The position numbers and the translations under genes were made by a program. A DNA stretch of 64,000 bases, taken from NCBI GenBank assembly GCA_030710605.1, contig CP092870.1, forward strand, positions 15,848,684 through 15,912,683. The letters are read 5' to 3'. Positions 19,737 through 29,266 of this stretch are shown here, piece by piece. The notes below the pieces were generated by a model. The model did not search any database, was not told the origin of the DNA, and was given only the letters and a program-made list of their open reading frames with translations. Every line of letters begins with the position of its first letter. The stretch's first letter is position 1. This DNA comes from Cordylochernes scorpioides (Eukaryota; Arthropoda; Arachnida; Pseudoscorpiones; Chernetidae).

Positions 19737-22700
19737 ACTTCCGCGTTGCCACCATCAACGCGCGTGGGCTCGCCACTCGTGGGAGGAGCCTAGTACTCTG
19801 TCATCTCCTCAGACAACACCAAGTGGACATCGCGTTTGTCCAGGAGACAAATAGCTTCTATCTTGACCAAGGCCAAGACCTCTGCCTCGGCTACAGCGCT
19901 GTAGTCACGCCACCCGAAGCCATCTCGGGATCTGGACTCGCCTGCGTCTTCGGGCCAGGCGTCGCCGTGCTACGGCAGCGTGTCCTGTGGCCGGGCCACA
20001 TTGCCTTGACCGCCATCGATGTCCACGGCGAGGAGATGACCATCATCAACGCCCTTCTGGCACACGACTCCCGCGAGCGGCTAGAGCAATTGGAGCTCCT
20101 GGCGGCAACAGCGATCCAGGAGAGGGCCTGGGTCCTCGGGGATCTCAACATCAGGGAGCCTTCGTCGTCCTCCGCGGATGCCCTCGCCTCTCTTCTGGAC
20201 CTGGCTGCGCTGGTGGACGTAGCCACCCAGTTTGATGCCGCCCACCTGCCCACCAGAGTCGCTAGCCGCGGCGACCAAATTGAGAGCAGCCGCCTGGACC
20301 GGATCCTCGTCCCTGCTGGAGTCCTGGATCGTGTGACCACCTACGCGACCAGCCACTACCACCTCTCAGACCACCGCCTCGTGCTGCTCCAGGGGGGCCC
20401 GCCCGCCGTCTCCCCTCACCAGCCTCGCTTGGCCGCGATGCTCCGCTCGGGCCTCGCCCTAGAACACCTGGCTGGCTGCATTCGGGAGTTGGGTGAAGAC
20501 CTTGCGCACGACGACGATGACGGGATCCTGTTGTGGGACAGGTGGACCACCATTAAGGCGGGGCTGTTAGCGGAGGCCAGATCCCTCCATGACCCGCGAC
20601 ACGCTGCCAGCGACGGCTACGTCGTCCGAGCAAGGGGATACATCGCGGCGCAGCTCGAGGCCTCCTCCATCCGGGCCGACTACCCGTCGCTGCCGGACCT
20701 GGCGCGCGCGATCAATCTTCGACGCCCGGTCAGCGTCATCAGGGACGACGACGACAACGTCATCGAGGGCCCCGAGCTTCGGCGGAAGGCGTACGCGATC
20801 TTCCAGCCCCGCTTCGCCCGTCCCACCAGCGACCCAGCTGCGGGAGCCGCCTTCATCGGCACCAGCATGATCACCCCCATCAGCGAGCTGGGCGAGGAGG
20901 ACCCTCTCCACCGGCCCGAAATCTGCCCCAGCGAGATTGCCGCTGCCATCCGCCGCCTTCCTCGCGGAAAGGCCCCCGGCTGGGACGGCTTGCTATGCGA
21001 ACTCCTCGCCGCCTTCGAGGACTTTTTCGCCGAAACTCTGGCCCGAGTGTTCGCGGCTTCACGGCTCCGCGGAGCCCTGCCTCCGTCGACGCGGCGCAGC
21101 TCCATCTGCCTGGTGCCCAAGGCCCGCGGCGGTCGCGGCCTTGACGGATACAGGCCCATCGCACTGCCCTCGACCGACTACAGGGTGCTGGCTGCCATTC
21201 TCCACCGGCGCCTCAAGCCCCACCTACGCGCCCTGGTACCAGACTGCCAGACGTACGCCGTCCCCGGGAGGTCTCCGTCCTGGAACATCGCCAGGGTGAC
21301 GGATGCTGTTGAGGAGGCAACCGCCATGGGCTCGCCTCTGGCCGTCATGGGCGTCGACCTGGAGTCCGCCTTCGACTCCCTGGACCGCGGCTTCCTGAAG
21401 TCCCTGATGACGTCCTTCCGCCTCCCGCCGGCCTTCATGGGCTGGATCGACATCTTGTACGCCGGGGCGGACGCGACAATCCGGGCTGGAGGATTTCACA
21501 CCACCGCCTTCCCCCTCCTCAACGGCCTCAGGCAGGGCTGCGCCGTGAGTGCCGCGCTCTTTAGCATCGCTACGGGGCCGCTGCTACGTCGCCTGGAGTT
21601 GACCCTCGGCGTGGGCAACGTCATCGCCTACGCCGACGACATCGTCCTCCTACTCCATCGCGACGAAGAATTCGAGCGGATGGCGACCGTCCTCGAATAC
21701 TTCAAGCGGGCCTCCGGTATCGCCGTCAACCTCGGGAAGAGCGCGGGCCTTTGGTGCGGCGCCTGGCGCAACCGCGGCGACTCCCCTCTCGGCGCCTCCT
21801 GGTCGACCACCTCCATCAGGGTCCTCGGGCTCGACATCGCCCCCAGGAGCTCCGTAGCCCATCAGGAGCAGCATCTTCTCGCCCTCCTGGAGTCCGCCTG
21901 CCGCAGATGGACTCCCTTCACCCGCGGCCTATCCCTCGTCGGGCGAGCTAGAGCGGCGAACTCGCTGGTGGGATTCACCATCCAGCATCACCTGCACGGG
22001 TACCTGCCATCACCCCCGACCATCGCCAAGCTGCAGGCCCGACTAGCGAGGTTCGTCTGGGGGCCCGAGCACACGGCGTGGCTTCCCGCAGCCGTCATGG
22101 CGAGGCCCGTTGCCACCGGAGGCCTCGGCCTCCTCGACCTGGCAATCCAACTCCAGCTCGCCTGCTTCAAGGGTGTGCAGGTCGCGCTCCGCGGAGGCAG
22201 GAACGGCTTCGACTGGCTGGTCGCCAGCAGCAGCGAGGCCTGGATCCGCCCTCCACCAGACGGCACGCGTCTCCAGCCCCGCCGTCTCCGGTTGCTGAAG
22301 CTGTGGGAGAGGGCCTCCGAGATCCTGACCCTCAATCACCGGGCGGTCCCCACATCTCAGCTGCTGGACATCCCAATCATCGGCGGCTGCCGGTTCCTTC
22401 GCCCTCCCGACCTCCTGGCCCCCGCGCGCTGGCTCGGAGCCCGAGTCCGGGACCTTCTGGCCGAGGACCGTCACATCGCCCGCCCTACACGCTCCGCCCT
22501 GGCTGACGCCGCGGCCCTTGGCGCCTTCTGCCGGAGGCTGACCGCCGAGAACGACGAGGGCTTCCGGGAAACTTCCTTGGCTGCTGCTGTGGTGCTGCGC
22601 GGGACGGCCACGCCGTTCCTCAACGGCCTCACGACCCGCTCGGCCCGACGGGCCCTAGATCGTCCGCGGCTCGCGGCCACGCCGATCTCCCGATTCCTAG

Positions 22701-23152
22701 CGAGATGGGCACCCACCATCAGCCCACCATCCAGGATCGACTGGGCCTCGCTTCGGCGCTGCGCCTTCTCGGGCCATGAGGCCGACGTAGCCTTCAAGTT
22801 GGCCCTCCACGCTCTACCCCATCCGGCCCATCCTGCCTCGGCCGGCCCCTCGTGTCCTGCCTGCGGGTCCGTCGACCGCTCCCTCGGCCACCGCTACTGG
22901 AGCTGCTCTTCCATCAGGCCCCTCATCAGAGAGGCCTTTCACATCATCGGGCGGCCCCCTGACCTGCAGGCTTGGATCTTCGGCGGGTCCGGCCTTGAGG
23001 ACGACGCCCTGACCATCCTGGCGTCGGCAAAGCTGCGCGTTTATCGCCACTTTGTCCAGGTTGGGCTCGGTGGAGCGGAGGACCCGCTCATCTCCTGGAC
23101 GAGGACCCTCGTGCGCAGGGGATGCCTTCCTTCATCCTCCATCATCTTATAA
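19733..23152 (+). CDS. Tx1 ORF2, endonuclease-reverse transcriptase
   Basis: Intact 1139-codon frame starting at the ATG inside the ATGA overlap with ORF1. The APE-like endonuclease covers roughly residues 1-220, with NFRVATINARGL, catalytic Glu38 in VQETN, VLGDLNI near 137 and SDH near 212. The RT covers about 400-700: GRGLDGYRPIALPSTDYR, GVDLESAFDSLDRGFL, NGLRQGCAVSAALF and YADD at 633-636. Tx1-type thumb motifs GLWCGAW and LSLVGRARAAN follow. A C-terminal zinc motif CX2CX8HX4C sits at 1041-1058 (CPACGSVDRSLGHRYWSC). Known function is target-primed reverse transcription: EN nicks the target and RT copies the element RNA. All expected catalytic residues are present, so this copy may still supply activity. 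Upstream ORF1 is frameshifted near its N-terminus. Confidence 0.95.
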   Translation: MNFRVATINARGLATRGRSLVLCHLLRQHQVDIAFVQETNSFYLDQGQDLCLGYSAVVTPPEAISGSGLACVFGPGVAVLRQRVLWPGHIALTAIDVHGEEMTIINALLAHDSRERLEQLELLAATAIQERAWVLGDLNIREPSSSSADALASLLDLAALVDVATQFDAAHLPTRVASRGDQIESSRLDRILVPAGVLDRVTTYATSHYHLSDHRLVLLQGGPPAVSPHQPRLAAMLRSGLALEHLAGCIRELGEDLAHDDDDGILLWDRWTTIKAGLLAEARSLHDPRHAASDGYVVRARGYIAAQLEASSIRADYPSLPDLARAINLRRPVSVIRDDDDNVIEGPELRRKAYAIFQPRFARPTSDPAAGAAFIGTSMITPISELGEEDPLHRPEICPSEIAAAIRRLPRGKAPGWDGLLCELLAAFEDFFAETLARVFAASRLRGALPPSTRRSSICLVPKARGGRGLDGYRPIALPSTDYRVLAAILHRRLKPHLRALVPDCQTYAVPGRSPSWNIARVTDAVEEATAMGSPLAVMGVDLESAFDSLDRGFLKSLMTSFRLPPAFMGWIDILYAGADATIRAGGFHTTAFPLLNGLRQGCAVSAALFSIATGPLLRRLELTLGVGNVIAYADDIVLLLHRDEEFERMATVLEYFKRASGIAVNLGKSAGLWCGAWRNRGDSPLGASWSTTSIRVLGLDIAPRSSVAHQEQHLLALLESACRRWTPFTRGLSLVGRARAANSLVGFTIQHHLHGYLPSPPTIAKLQARLARFVWGPEHTAWLPAAVMARPVATGGLGLLDLAIQLQLACFKGVQVALRGGRNGFDWLVASSSEAWIRPPPDGTRLQPRRLRLLKLWERASEILTLNHRAVPTSQLLDIPIIGGCRFLRPPDLLAPARWLGARVRDLLAEDRHIARPTRSALADAAALGAFCRRLTAENDEGFRETSLAAAVVLRGTATPFLNGLTTRSARRALDRPRLAATPISRFLARWAPTISPPSRIDWASLRRCAFSGHEADVAFKLALHALPHPAHPASAGPSCPACGSVDRSLGHRYWSCSSIRPLIREAFHIIGRPPDLQAWIFGGSGLEDDALTILASAKLRVYRHFVQVGLGGAEDPLISWTRTLVRRGCLPSSSIIL

Positions 23153-23255
23153 ATATGTAAATATTTCAACATTTTTCGTTCTTTCTTAAATTGTTCTCTT
23201 GAATAATTTGTAATATTGTCGAGATGACAATAAAAATGTTTAATTGTCAATTGTC
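23153..23255 (+). promoter_or_regulatory. 3' UTR of the intact Tx1 element
   Basis: AT-rich, about 100 bp, ending GACAATAAAAATG then TTTAATTGTCAATTGTC, followed at once by minisatellite. Related ends close copies A-E and the fragment at 6846. This is the expected RT recognition end. Confidence 0.7.
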
Positions 23256-25150
23256 ACACCAGTATACCACTCACAGTTACACACCACTAAACCACTCACA
23301 GTTACACACCACTAAACCACTAACAGTTACACACCACTATACCACTCACAGTTACACACCACTATACCACTCACAGTTACACACCACTAAACCACTCACA
23401 GTTACACACCACTAAACCACTCACAGTTACACACCACTAAACCACTCACAGTTACACACCACTATACCACTCACAGTTACACACCACTATACCACTCACA
23501 GTTACATACCACTAAACCACTCACAGTTACACACCACTATACCACTCACAGTTACACACCACTAAACCACTCACAGTTACATACCACTATACCACTCACA
23601 GTTACACACCACTATACCACTCACAGTTACACACCACTAAACCACTCACAGTTACACACCACTATACCACTCACAGTTACACACCACTAAACCACTCACA
23701 GTTACACACCACTATACCACTCACAGTTACACACCACTATACCACTCACAGTTACACACCACTAAACCACTCACAGTTACACACCACTATACCACTCACA
23801 GTTACACACCACTAAACCACTCACAGTTACATACCACTAAACCACTCACAGTTACACACCACTAAACCACTCACAGTTACATACCACTAAACCACTCACA
23901 GTTACACACCACTAAACCACTCACAGTTACATACCACTAAACCACTCACAGTTACACACCACTAAACCACTCACAGTTACATACCACTATACCACTCACA
24001 GTTACACACCACTAAACCACTCACAGTTACATACCACTAAACCACTCACAGTTACACACCACTAAACCACTCACAGTTACATACCACTAAACCACTCACA
24101 GTTACACACCACTAAACCACTCACAGTTACATACCACTAAACCACTCACAGTTACACACCACTAAACCACTCACAGTTACATACCACTATACCACTCACA
24201 GTTACACACCACTAAACCACTCACAGTTACATACCACTAAACCACTCACAGTTACACACCACTAAACCACTCACAGTTACATACCACTAAACCACTCACA
24301 GTTACACACCACTAAACCACTCACAGTTACATACCACTATACCACTCACAGTTACACACCACTAAACCACTCACAGTTACATACCACTAAACCACTCACA
24401 GTTACACACCACTAAACCACTCACAGTTACATACCACTAAACCACTCACAGTTACACACCACTAAACCACTCACAGTTACATACCACTCAACCACTCACA
24501 GTTACACACCACTAAACCACTCACAGTTACATACCACTAAACCACTCACAGTTACACACCACTAAACCACTCACAGTTACACACCACTAAACCACTCACA
24601 GTTACATACCACTAAACCACTCACAGTTACACACCACTAAACCACTCACAGTTACACACCACTAAACCACTCACAGTTACATACCACTAAACCACTCACA
24701 GTTACATACCACTAAACCACTCACAGTTACATACCACTAAACCACTCACAGTTACATACCACTAAACCACTCACAGTTACATACCACTAAACCACTCACA
24801 GTTACACACCACTAAACCACTCACAGTTACACACCACTAAACCACTCACAGTTACACACCACTAAACCACTCACAGTTACATACCACTAAACCACTCACA
24901 GTTACACACCACTAAACCACTCACAGTTACATACCACTAAACCACTCACATTTACATACCACTAAACCACTCACAGTTACATACCACTAAACCACTCACA
25001 GTTACACACCACTAAACCACTCACAGTTACACACCACTAAACCACTCACAGTTACATACCACTAAACCACTCACAGTTACACACCACTAAACCACTCACA
25101 GTTACACACCACTATACCACTCACAGTTACACACCACTAAACCACTCACA
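23256..25150 (+). repeat. Large 25-bp minisatellite array
   Basis: About 76 units of 25 bp around the core CCACTAAACCACTCACAG. Two variant positions mark the units: ACACACC versus ACATACC at the junction, and CCACTAAACC versus CCACTATACC. The left part (to about 23800) mixes AAA and ATA forms. From about 23830 to 24560 the ACACACC and ACATACC forms alternate strictly, making a 50-bp higher-order repeat. The same unit follows every LINE copy here in two to ten repeats. Confidence 0.97.
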
Positions 25151-25992
25151 ACGCACATAATTTATATCATAGAGTTCTATTTTTTATTTTAAAATTTGGG
25201 GAAGCCATTTTATCTCTGGCGAACTGATCAACCCCTGATGTCATGAGTCCTGCCAAGACGACCAACAGTAGATATGCCTAAGACCATTCGCCAGCTCGGC
25301 TAAAAAATGACCTATAGTCAAATCGTCATCGCTAAACCATGGCCTAGGTGGCATACCTATGGCCAGTTGTCGTGACAGGACAAGTTTTCACCAAGAAGTA
25401 GTCAGACCCGAGGTTCATAGAGGCTTCCCCGGCGGGCGCTGGGCCGGCAATGGCAACAATTGGTCGTTTCTAGGAACTCTATAGACTTTATACTCTATTT
25501 ATCGAAGGATGAAGCAATTCGTGTCTGATATATTAATTATGAATCTTGGATCAAACTTATTTATTGATATCTTCCAGTTTTTCTACATTGTTGCCTCTGC
25601 TAGGAACATCCACTACAAACACTATCACTTGGAATTCTATCCACAGCCTCGGATTATTGGAAGAATAAATAGCGTTGATCCAAGATATAGGCGCTCTCTT
25701 CCTAATTGATATATAAGAATGTAAAAATGAATAAATTGTAATGAAACATTATTTAGAATAATAGAAAAATTTACTTGTTAATATAATGCCCTTTTAGCGC
25801 AAGCTGAAACTGAACTATTGAATGAAGATTTATTATAATTATGTATTTTATATTTATAATTGATAATATAATTAATGTATAATTTTAATGGGTACATCAA
25901 CAAGGTTCTTTCTACGGAATTTTTGTTCTTTGTTCAAAAATCACTTTATTAGGTACCGCTCAAAAAGAGCAACCTAGTTTATGATATTTAAA
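25151..25992 (+). repeat. Shared array flank, after the minisatellite
   Basis: Same sequence as 11681-12490, from ACGCACATAATTTATATCAT through the GC-rich CGGCGGGCGCTGGGCCGGC to TACCGCTCAAAAAGAGCAAC near 25956. It is interrupted after about 25992 by the inverted-repeat composite described next; the flank resumes at about 28018. Confidence 0.88.
25509..25709 (+). other. Short open frame in the shared flank, best-preserved copy
   Basis: Reads from ATG through NIHYKHYHLEFYPQPRIIG and INSVDPRYRRSLPN to a stop. It is preceded at about 25560-25580 by a pyrimidine-rich TCTTCCAG that could be a 3' splice site. Frameshifted versions occupy the same place in four other units. I do not recognise the peptide. 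It might be a relic exon carried in the duplicated unit or a chance frame. Confidence 0.3.
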
Positions 25993-26287
25993 ACAATGAA
26001 TAATATTACAAAACTATTTTAGACGCGTAATATTCTTTTTAAAATAAAACAATTTCTACTGCCCTTACTGCAATGGAAAAATTAAAGGGAGGGCCTGGCT
26101 CAGCAGTGGTGAACCCTCCCAGCGGTTTCGCCAGTTTAATCTACCATACCGCTGTTATATTGCATTTTTGGAACTTCCTTTTATAGTGATACTGATGCTT
26201 GACTCTTCGAATGGGTATATTAAATGAACTATGGACATAAGCTTTTAGGGCAGTAGAAATTGTTTTATTTTAAAAAGAATAAATTAA

Positions 26288-26538
26288 GAAAAAGGCATCT
26301 CCGTATCGTGCAACTGAAAGTTGCTAATGGCTTGCGCCATCTATCGGAATATCAACTATTCTCGTTGATTTTTAATTATTCCAGAATTGGCCGTGGTTAG
26401 CTTTTCTTGATTAATCAAGAATGGGTATTCGGCCAATTCTGGAATAATAAAAATCAACGAGAATAGTTGATATTTATTCCGATAGATGGCGCAAGCCATC
26501 AGCAACTTTCAGTTGCACGATAAGGAGATGCCTTTTTT
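26288..26538. repeat. Large palindrome with about 38-bp spacer
   Basis: Arms 26288-26392 and 26431-26538 are near-perfect inverted repeats of about 105 bp (TTGCGCCATCTATCGGAAT and complement among others). The spacer starts at GTGGTTAGC, within a base of the predicted hammerhead cleavage site of the related copy at 26730. The right arm plus spacer repeats directly at 26731-26881. Confidence 0.85.
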
Positions 26539-26694
26539 CATAATTATGCACCTTATCCCAGTACAATATCACATTTGTACTATTATTTCACATTGTGTCG
26601 CGGTCTTACGCAATTCTGGCCTTAAATACCCATTTCATTATTTTTCAGGATGCCTTGAATGACCAGTTTTTTGGTCGTTGAGGTACAGCTTGCA

Positions 26695-26734
26695 CCACGC
26701 TGATGAGGGCCAACAGCCCGAAACGCGTCCGTGG
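26695..26734 (+). ncRNA. Predicted type I hammerhead ribozyme
   Basis: CCACG (26695-26699), CTGATGAG (26700-26707), stem II GGGC-CAACA-GCCC, CGAAAC, a minimal helix III region GCG, and the cleavage triplet GTC ending at 26729, then CGTGG pairing perfectly with CCACG as helix I. All core nucleotides are canonical. The downstream repeat body begins at the predicted cleavage point, matching what is known of hammerheads in Penelope-like elements. Confidence 0.85.
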
Positions 26735-26881
26735 TTAGCTTTTCTTGATTAATCAAGAATGGGTATTCGGCCAATTCTGGAATATTTAAAAATCAACGAG
26801 AATAGTTGATATTTATTCCGATAGATGGCGCAAGCCATCAGCAACTTTCAGTTGCACGATAAGGAGATACCTTTTTTCATA
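26730..26881 (+). repeat. Repeat body downstream of the hammerhead
   Basis: About 150 bp nearly identical to 26393-26541, ending in AGTTGCACGATAAGGAGAT and a T run. Confidence 0.8.
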
Positions 26882-27002
26882 GAATAGTTTTGTAATTTGA
26901 TAACAGATGGCGCGCTAGTGCATCGTAATATAATTGTTTGAATAAATGACAAATCGATATTTGCGGAAGAGCGATTGCTCGAAGCATATTATATATTTAT
27001 AA

Positions 27003-27200
27003 CTAGCGGACGTACCCGGCTTCGCCCGGGTTTTACCCGAGTAAAAGTTTGTCTAACGAATCTCTCGATAAAGTGAACATTTTCTTCCCGGTCCCTTGAA
27101 AAATACTCGATAAGTTGAATAAAATCAATATTAATTGGTTCCCTCGGTAATTGGAAGTTAAAGGAATAGTATCTTGCCTTGGAATTGTATCATTATTCTT
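27003..27200 (-). mobile_element. Helitron-like element, 3' fragment
   Basis: On the minus strand it ends with a GC hairpin, CCCGGGCGAAGCCGGG, then TACGTCCGCTAG. Only the 3' ~200 bp are present before the next copy begins. Confidence 0.65.
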
Positions 27201-27703
27201 GTATGGATGTACCCGGCTTCGCCCGGGTTTTACCCGAGTAAAGGTTTGTTTAACGAATCTCTCGATAAAGTGAACATTTTTTCCCGGTCCCTTGAAAAAT
27301 ACTCGATAAGTTGAATAAAATCAATATTAATTGGTTCCCTCGGTAATTGGAAGTTAAAGGAATAGTATCTTGCCTTTGAATTGTATCATTATTCTTGTCC
27401 CAAATAAATTGCCGTGTCATCCTGAATTTTGTCTTTCCTAATTTTCTACATTACAAAATCATCGTATCATCATGATAATATTTAGAGCAGATTGTTGAAT
27501 TATAACAGATAAATTAGAATATTTATCTTGATTATTTCTAGGCGAAAAGTTATTTCAAAAATTTTATTTGCTAGAAACCTTCCCAGTACTATACTGAATA
27601 ACTTCCCAAAGTTTCATGGCGATCCAATGAGTGGTTTGGTCAGGCATAAAGGACAAACAAACAAACAAACAGACACACATACATTCATTTTTATATATAT
27701 AGA
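27201..27703 (-). mobile_element. Helitron-like non-autonomous element
   Basis: About 500 bp. Minus-strand 5' end is TCTATATATATAAAAATG and the 3' end carries the CCCGGGCGAAGCCGGG hairpin; its final CTAG is altered here. 5'-TC, 3' hairpin near CTAG, and no TIR or TSD fit a Helitron-like element. The related open frame on the plus strand (for example 27528-27713) has no domain and is not a gene. RTE-type SINE is the alternative. Confidence 0.6.
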
Positions 27704-28017
27704 TTATATGTAATTTTGCTGTCCTAAAAGCGCATGTCCATAGTTCTTTTAAAATACCCATTCGAAGAGTCAAGCATCAGTCTCACTATAAAAGGAAGTT
27801 CCAAAAATGCAATATAACAGCGGTATGGTAGATTAAACTGGCGAAACCGCTGGGAGGGTTCACCACTGATGAGCCAGGCCCTCCCTTTAATTTTTCCATT
27901 GCAGTAAGGGCAGTAGAAATAGTTTTATTTAAAAAAAATATTACGCGTCTAAAATAGTTTTGTAATTTGATAACAGATGGCGCGCTAGTGCATCGTAATG
28001 AATAATATATGAAGGTT

Positions 28018-28269
28018 ATTCACATATTAAAACAAAGTGTCCAATGCAGGATTTGATCCCGGTTCATGGCTGTCGGGAATTGAGGGATTTAACCACTACG
28101 CAACCGACTTCTGTTCTTTCTGTGGAACATTCACTCGAGCAGCAACATATAAAAATAAGAAAGATTATGAAAGGGAACCTTCACTCTTTTCCATTGAAAC
28201 TTCTTATTAAAATGTTATGAGTTTAACAAGTAGGTGTATAGGTGAAGTTGAACTTTAAAATATATACTA
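28018..28269 (+). repeat. Shared array flank, continued
   Basis: Matches 12520-12778, including the tRNA-like stretch (28038-28110) and the AAGTAGGTGTATAGGTGAAG landmark, then a Helitron-like insert at the CTAG of 28270. Confidence 0.85.
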
Positions 28270-28776
28270 CTAGCGGACGTACCCGACTTCGCCCGAGTTT
28301 TACCCGAGTAAAGGTTTGTCTTAACGAATCTCTCGATAAAGTGAACATTTTTTCCCGGTCTCTTGAAAAATACTCGATAAGTTGAATAAAATCAATATTA
28401 ATTGGTTCCCTCGGTAATTGGAAGTTAAAGGAATAGTATCTTCGCCTTGGAATTGTTTCATTATTCTTGTCTCAAATAAATTGCCGTGTCATCCTGAGAT
28501 AATCTTACTTTTGATAAATAATATTTAAGATAACAAACTTAGTGATAAGAAAACTTGTTATCATCGTCACAATGGGGGCGCTGCTTGCGAGTTAAATCTA
28601 CAAATCTGCAAATAACTCTAAGGATATTCAAGATATTCATGATATTATTTTTAAAAAACCTTCCCGGTGATATACCTAATAATATCCCAAAATTACACGG
28701 CGATTGGATGTATGGTTTTTGAATCTATAGAGTACAGACAGACAGACAGACAGACATTCAATTTTATATATATAGA
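28270..28776 (-). mobile_element. Helitron-like element, variant with different 5' half
   Basis: Shares the 3' ~230 bp with the copies at 27201 and 28777 but has an unrelated 5' half (landmark ATGGGGGCGCTGCTTGCGAG near 28571). It abuts the next element exactly: TCTATATATA of this one meets CTAG of the next at 28776/28777. Confidence 0.65.
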
Positions 28777-29266
28777 CTAGCGGACGTACCCGGCTTCGCC
28801 CGGGTTTTACCCGAGTGAAGGTTTGTCTAACGAATCTCTCGATAAAGTGAACATTTTTTCCCGGTCCCTTGAAAAATACTCGATAAGTTGAATAAAATCA
28901 ATATTAATTTGTTCACTCGGTAATTGGAAGTTAAAGGAATAGTATCTTGCCTTGGAGTTGTATCATTATTCTTGTCTCAAATAAATTGCCGTGTCATCCT
29001 GAATTTTGTCTTTCTTAATTTTCTACATTACAAAATCATCGTATCCTCATGATAATATTTAGAGCAGATTGTTGAATTATAACAGATAAATTAGAATATT
29101 TATCTTGATTATTTTTAGGCGAAAAGTTATTTCAAAAATTTTATTTGCTAGAAACCTTCCCAGTACTATACTAAATAACTTCCCAAAGTTTCATGGCGTT
29201 CCAATGAGTGGTTTGGTCAGGCATAAAGGACAGACAGACACACATACATTCATTTATATATATATA
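28777..29266 (-). mobile_element. Helitron-like element
   Basis: Full ~490-bp member with both ends and the CCCGGGCGAAGCCGGG hairpin. Directly head-to-tail with its neighbours. Confidence 0.65.

Larger units (their letters stand above)
17919..23255 (+). mobile_element. Full-length Tx1-clade LINE inside the minisatellite
   Basis: 5.3-kb element with a 5' UTR, gag-like ORF1, ORF2 (APE endonuclease, RT, C-terminal CCHC) and an AT-rich 3' UTR ending TTAATTGTCAATTGTC with no poly(A). Clade call rests on RT and post-RT motifs typical of the Tx1 branch of the L1 superfamily: GLWCGAW, LSLVGRARAANSL, TGGLGLLDLAIQLQ. It is bounded on both sides by the same minisatellite. ACACCACTA on the left and ACACCAGTA on the right may be a target-site duplication, though tandem repeats make that ambiguous. 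Several Tx1 lineages are known to insert in specific repeats. Confidence 0.92.
26004..27968. mobile_element. Composite with 246-bp terminal inverted repeats
   Basis: Arms at 26004-26249 and 27722-27968 are near-exact inverted copies, both containing TAGACGCGTAATATT or its complement near the tip and GGTTTCGCCAGTTTAATC inside. Between them lie a palindromic hammerhead element (26288-26881) and Helitron-like pieces (27003-27703). No transposase is visible. The unit flank is interrupted at the outer ends. Confidence 0.75.

Noticed and set aside
23224..23415. Open frame of repeated THSYTPLNHSQLHTT-like peptides
   Set aside because: It is a translation of the 25-bp minisatellite, which shifts frame each unit; not a protein.
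23256..25150. CRISPR-like array
   Set aside because: Units are contiguous 25-bp repeats without unique spacers, in a eukaryotic context.
27528..27713. Open frame of about 60 codons repeated at 29105, 36953 and 52785
   Set aside because: It lies within Helitron-like repeats, on the opposite strand to the element's polarity, and has no domain; its repetition reflects the repeat, not a gene.
27862..27900. Another hammerhead, from CTGATGAG at about 27867
   Set aside because: No GAAA after a plausible stem II and no cleavage triplet; the match is to the eight-base motif only.
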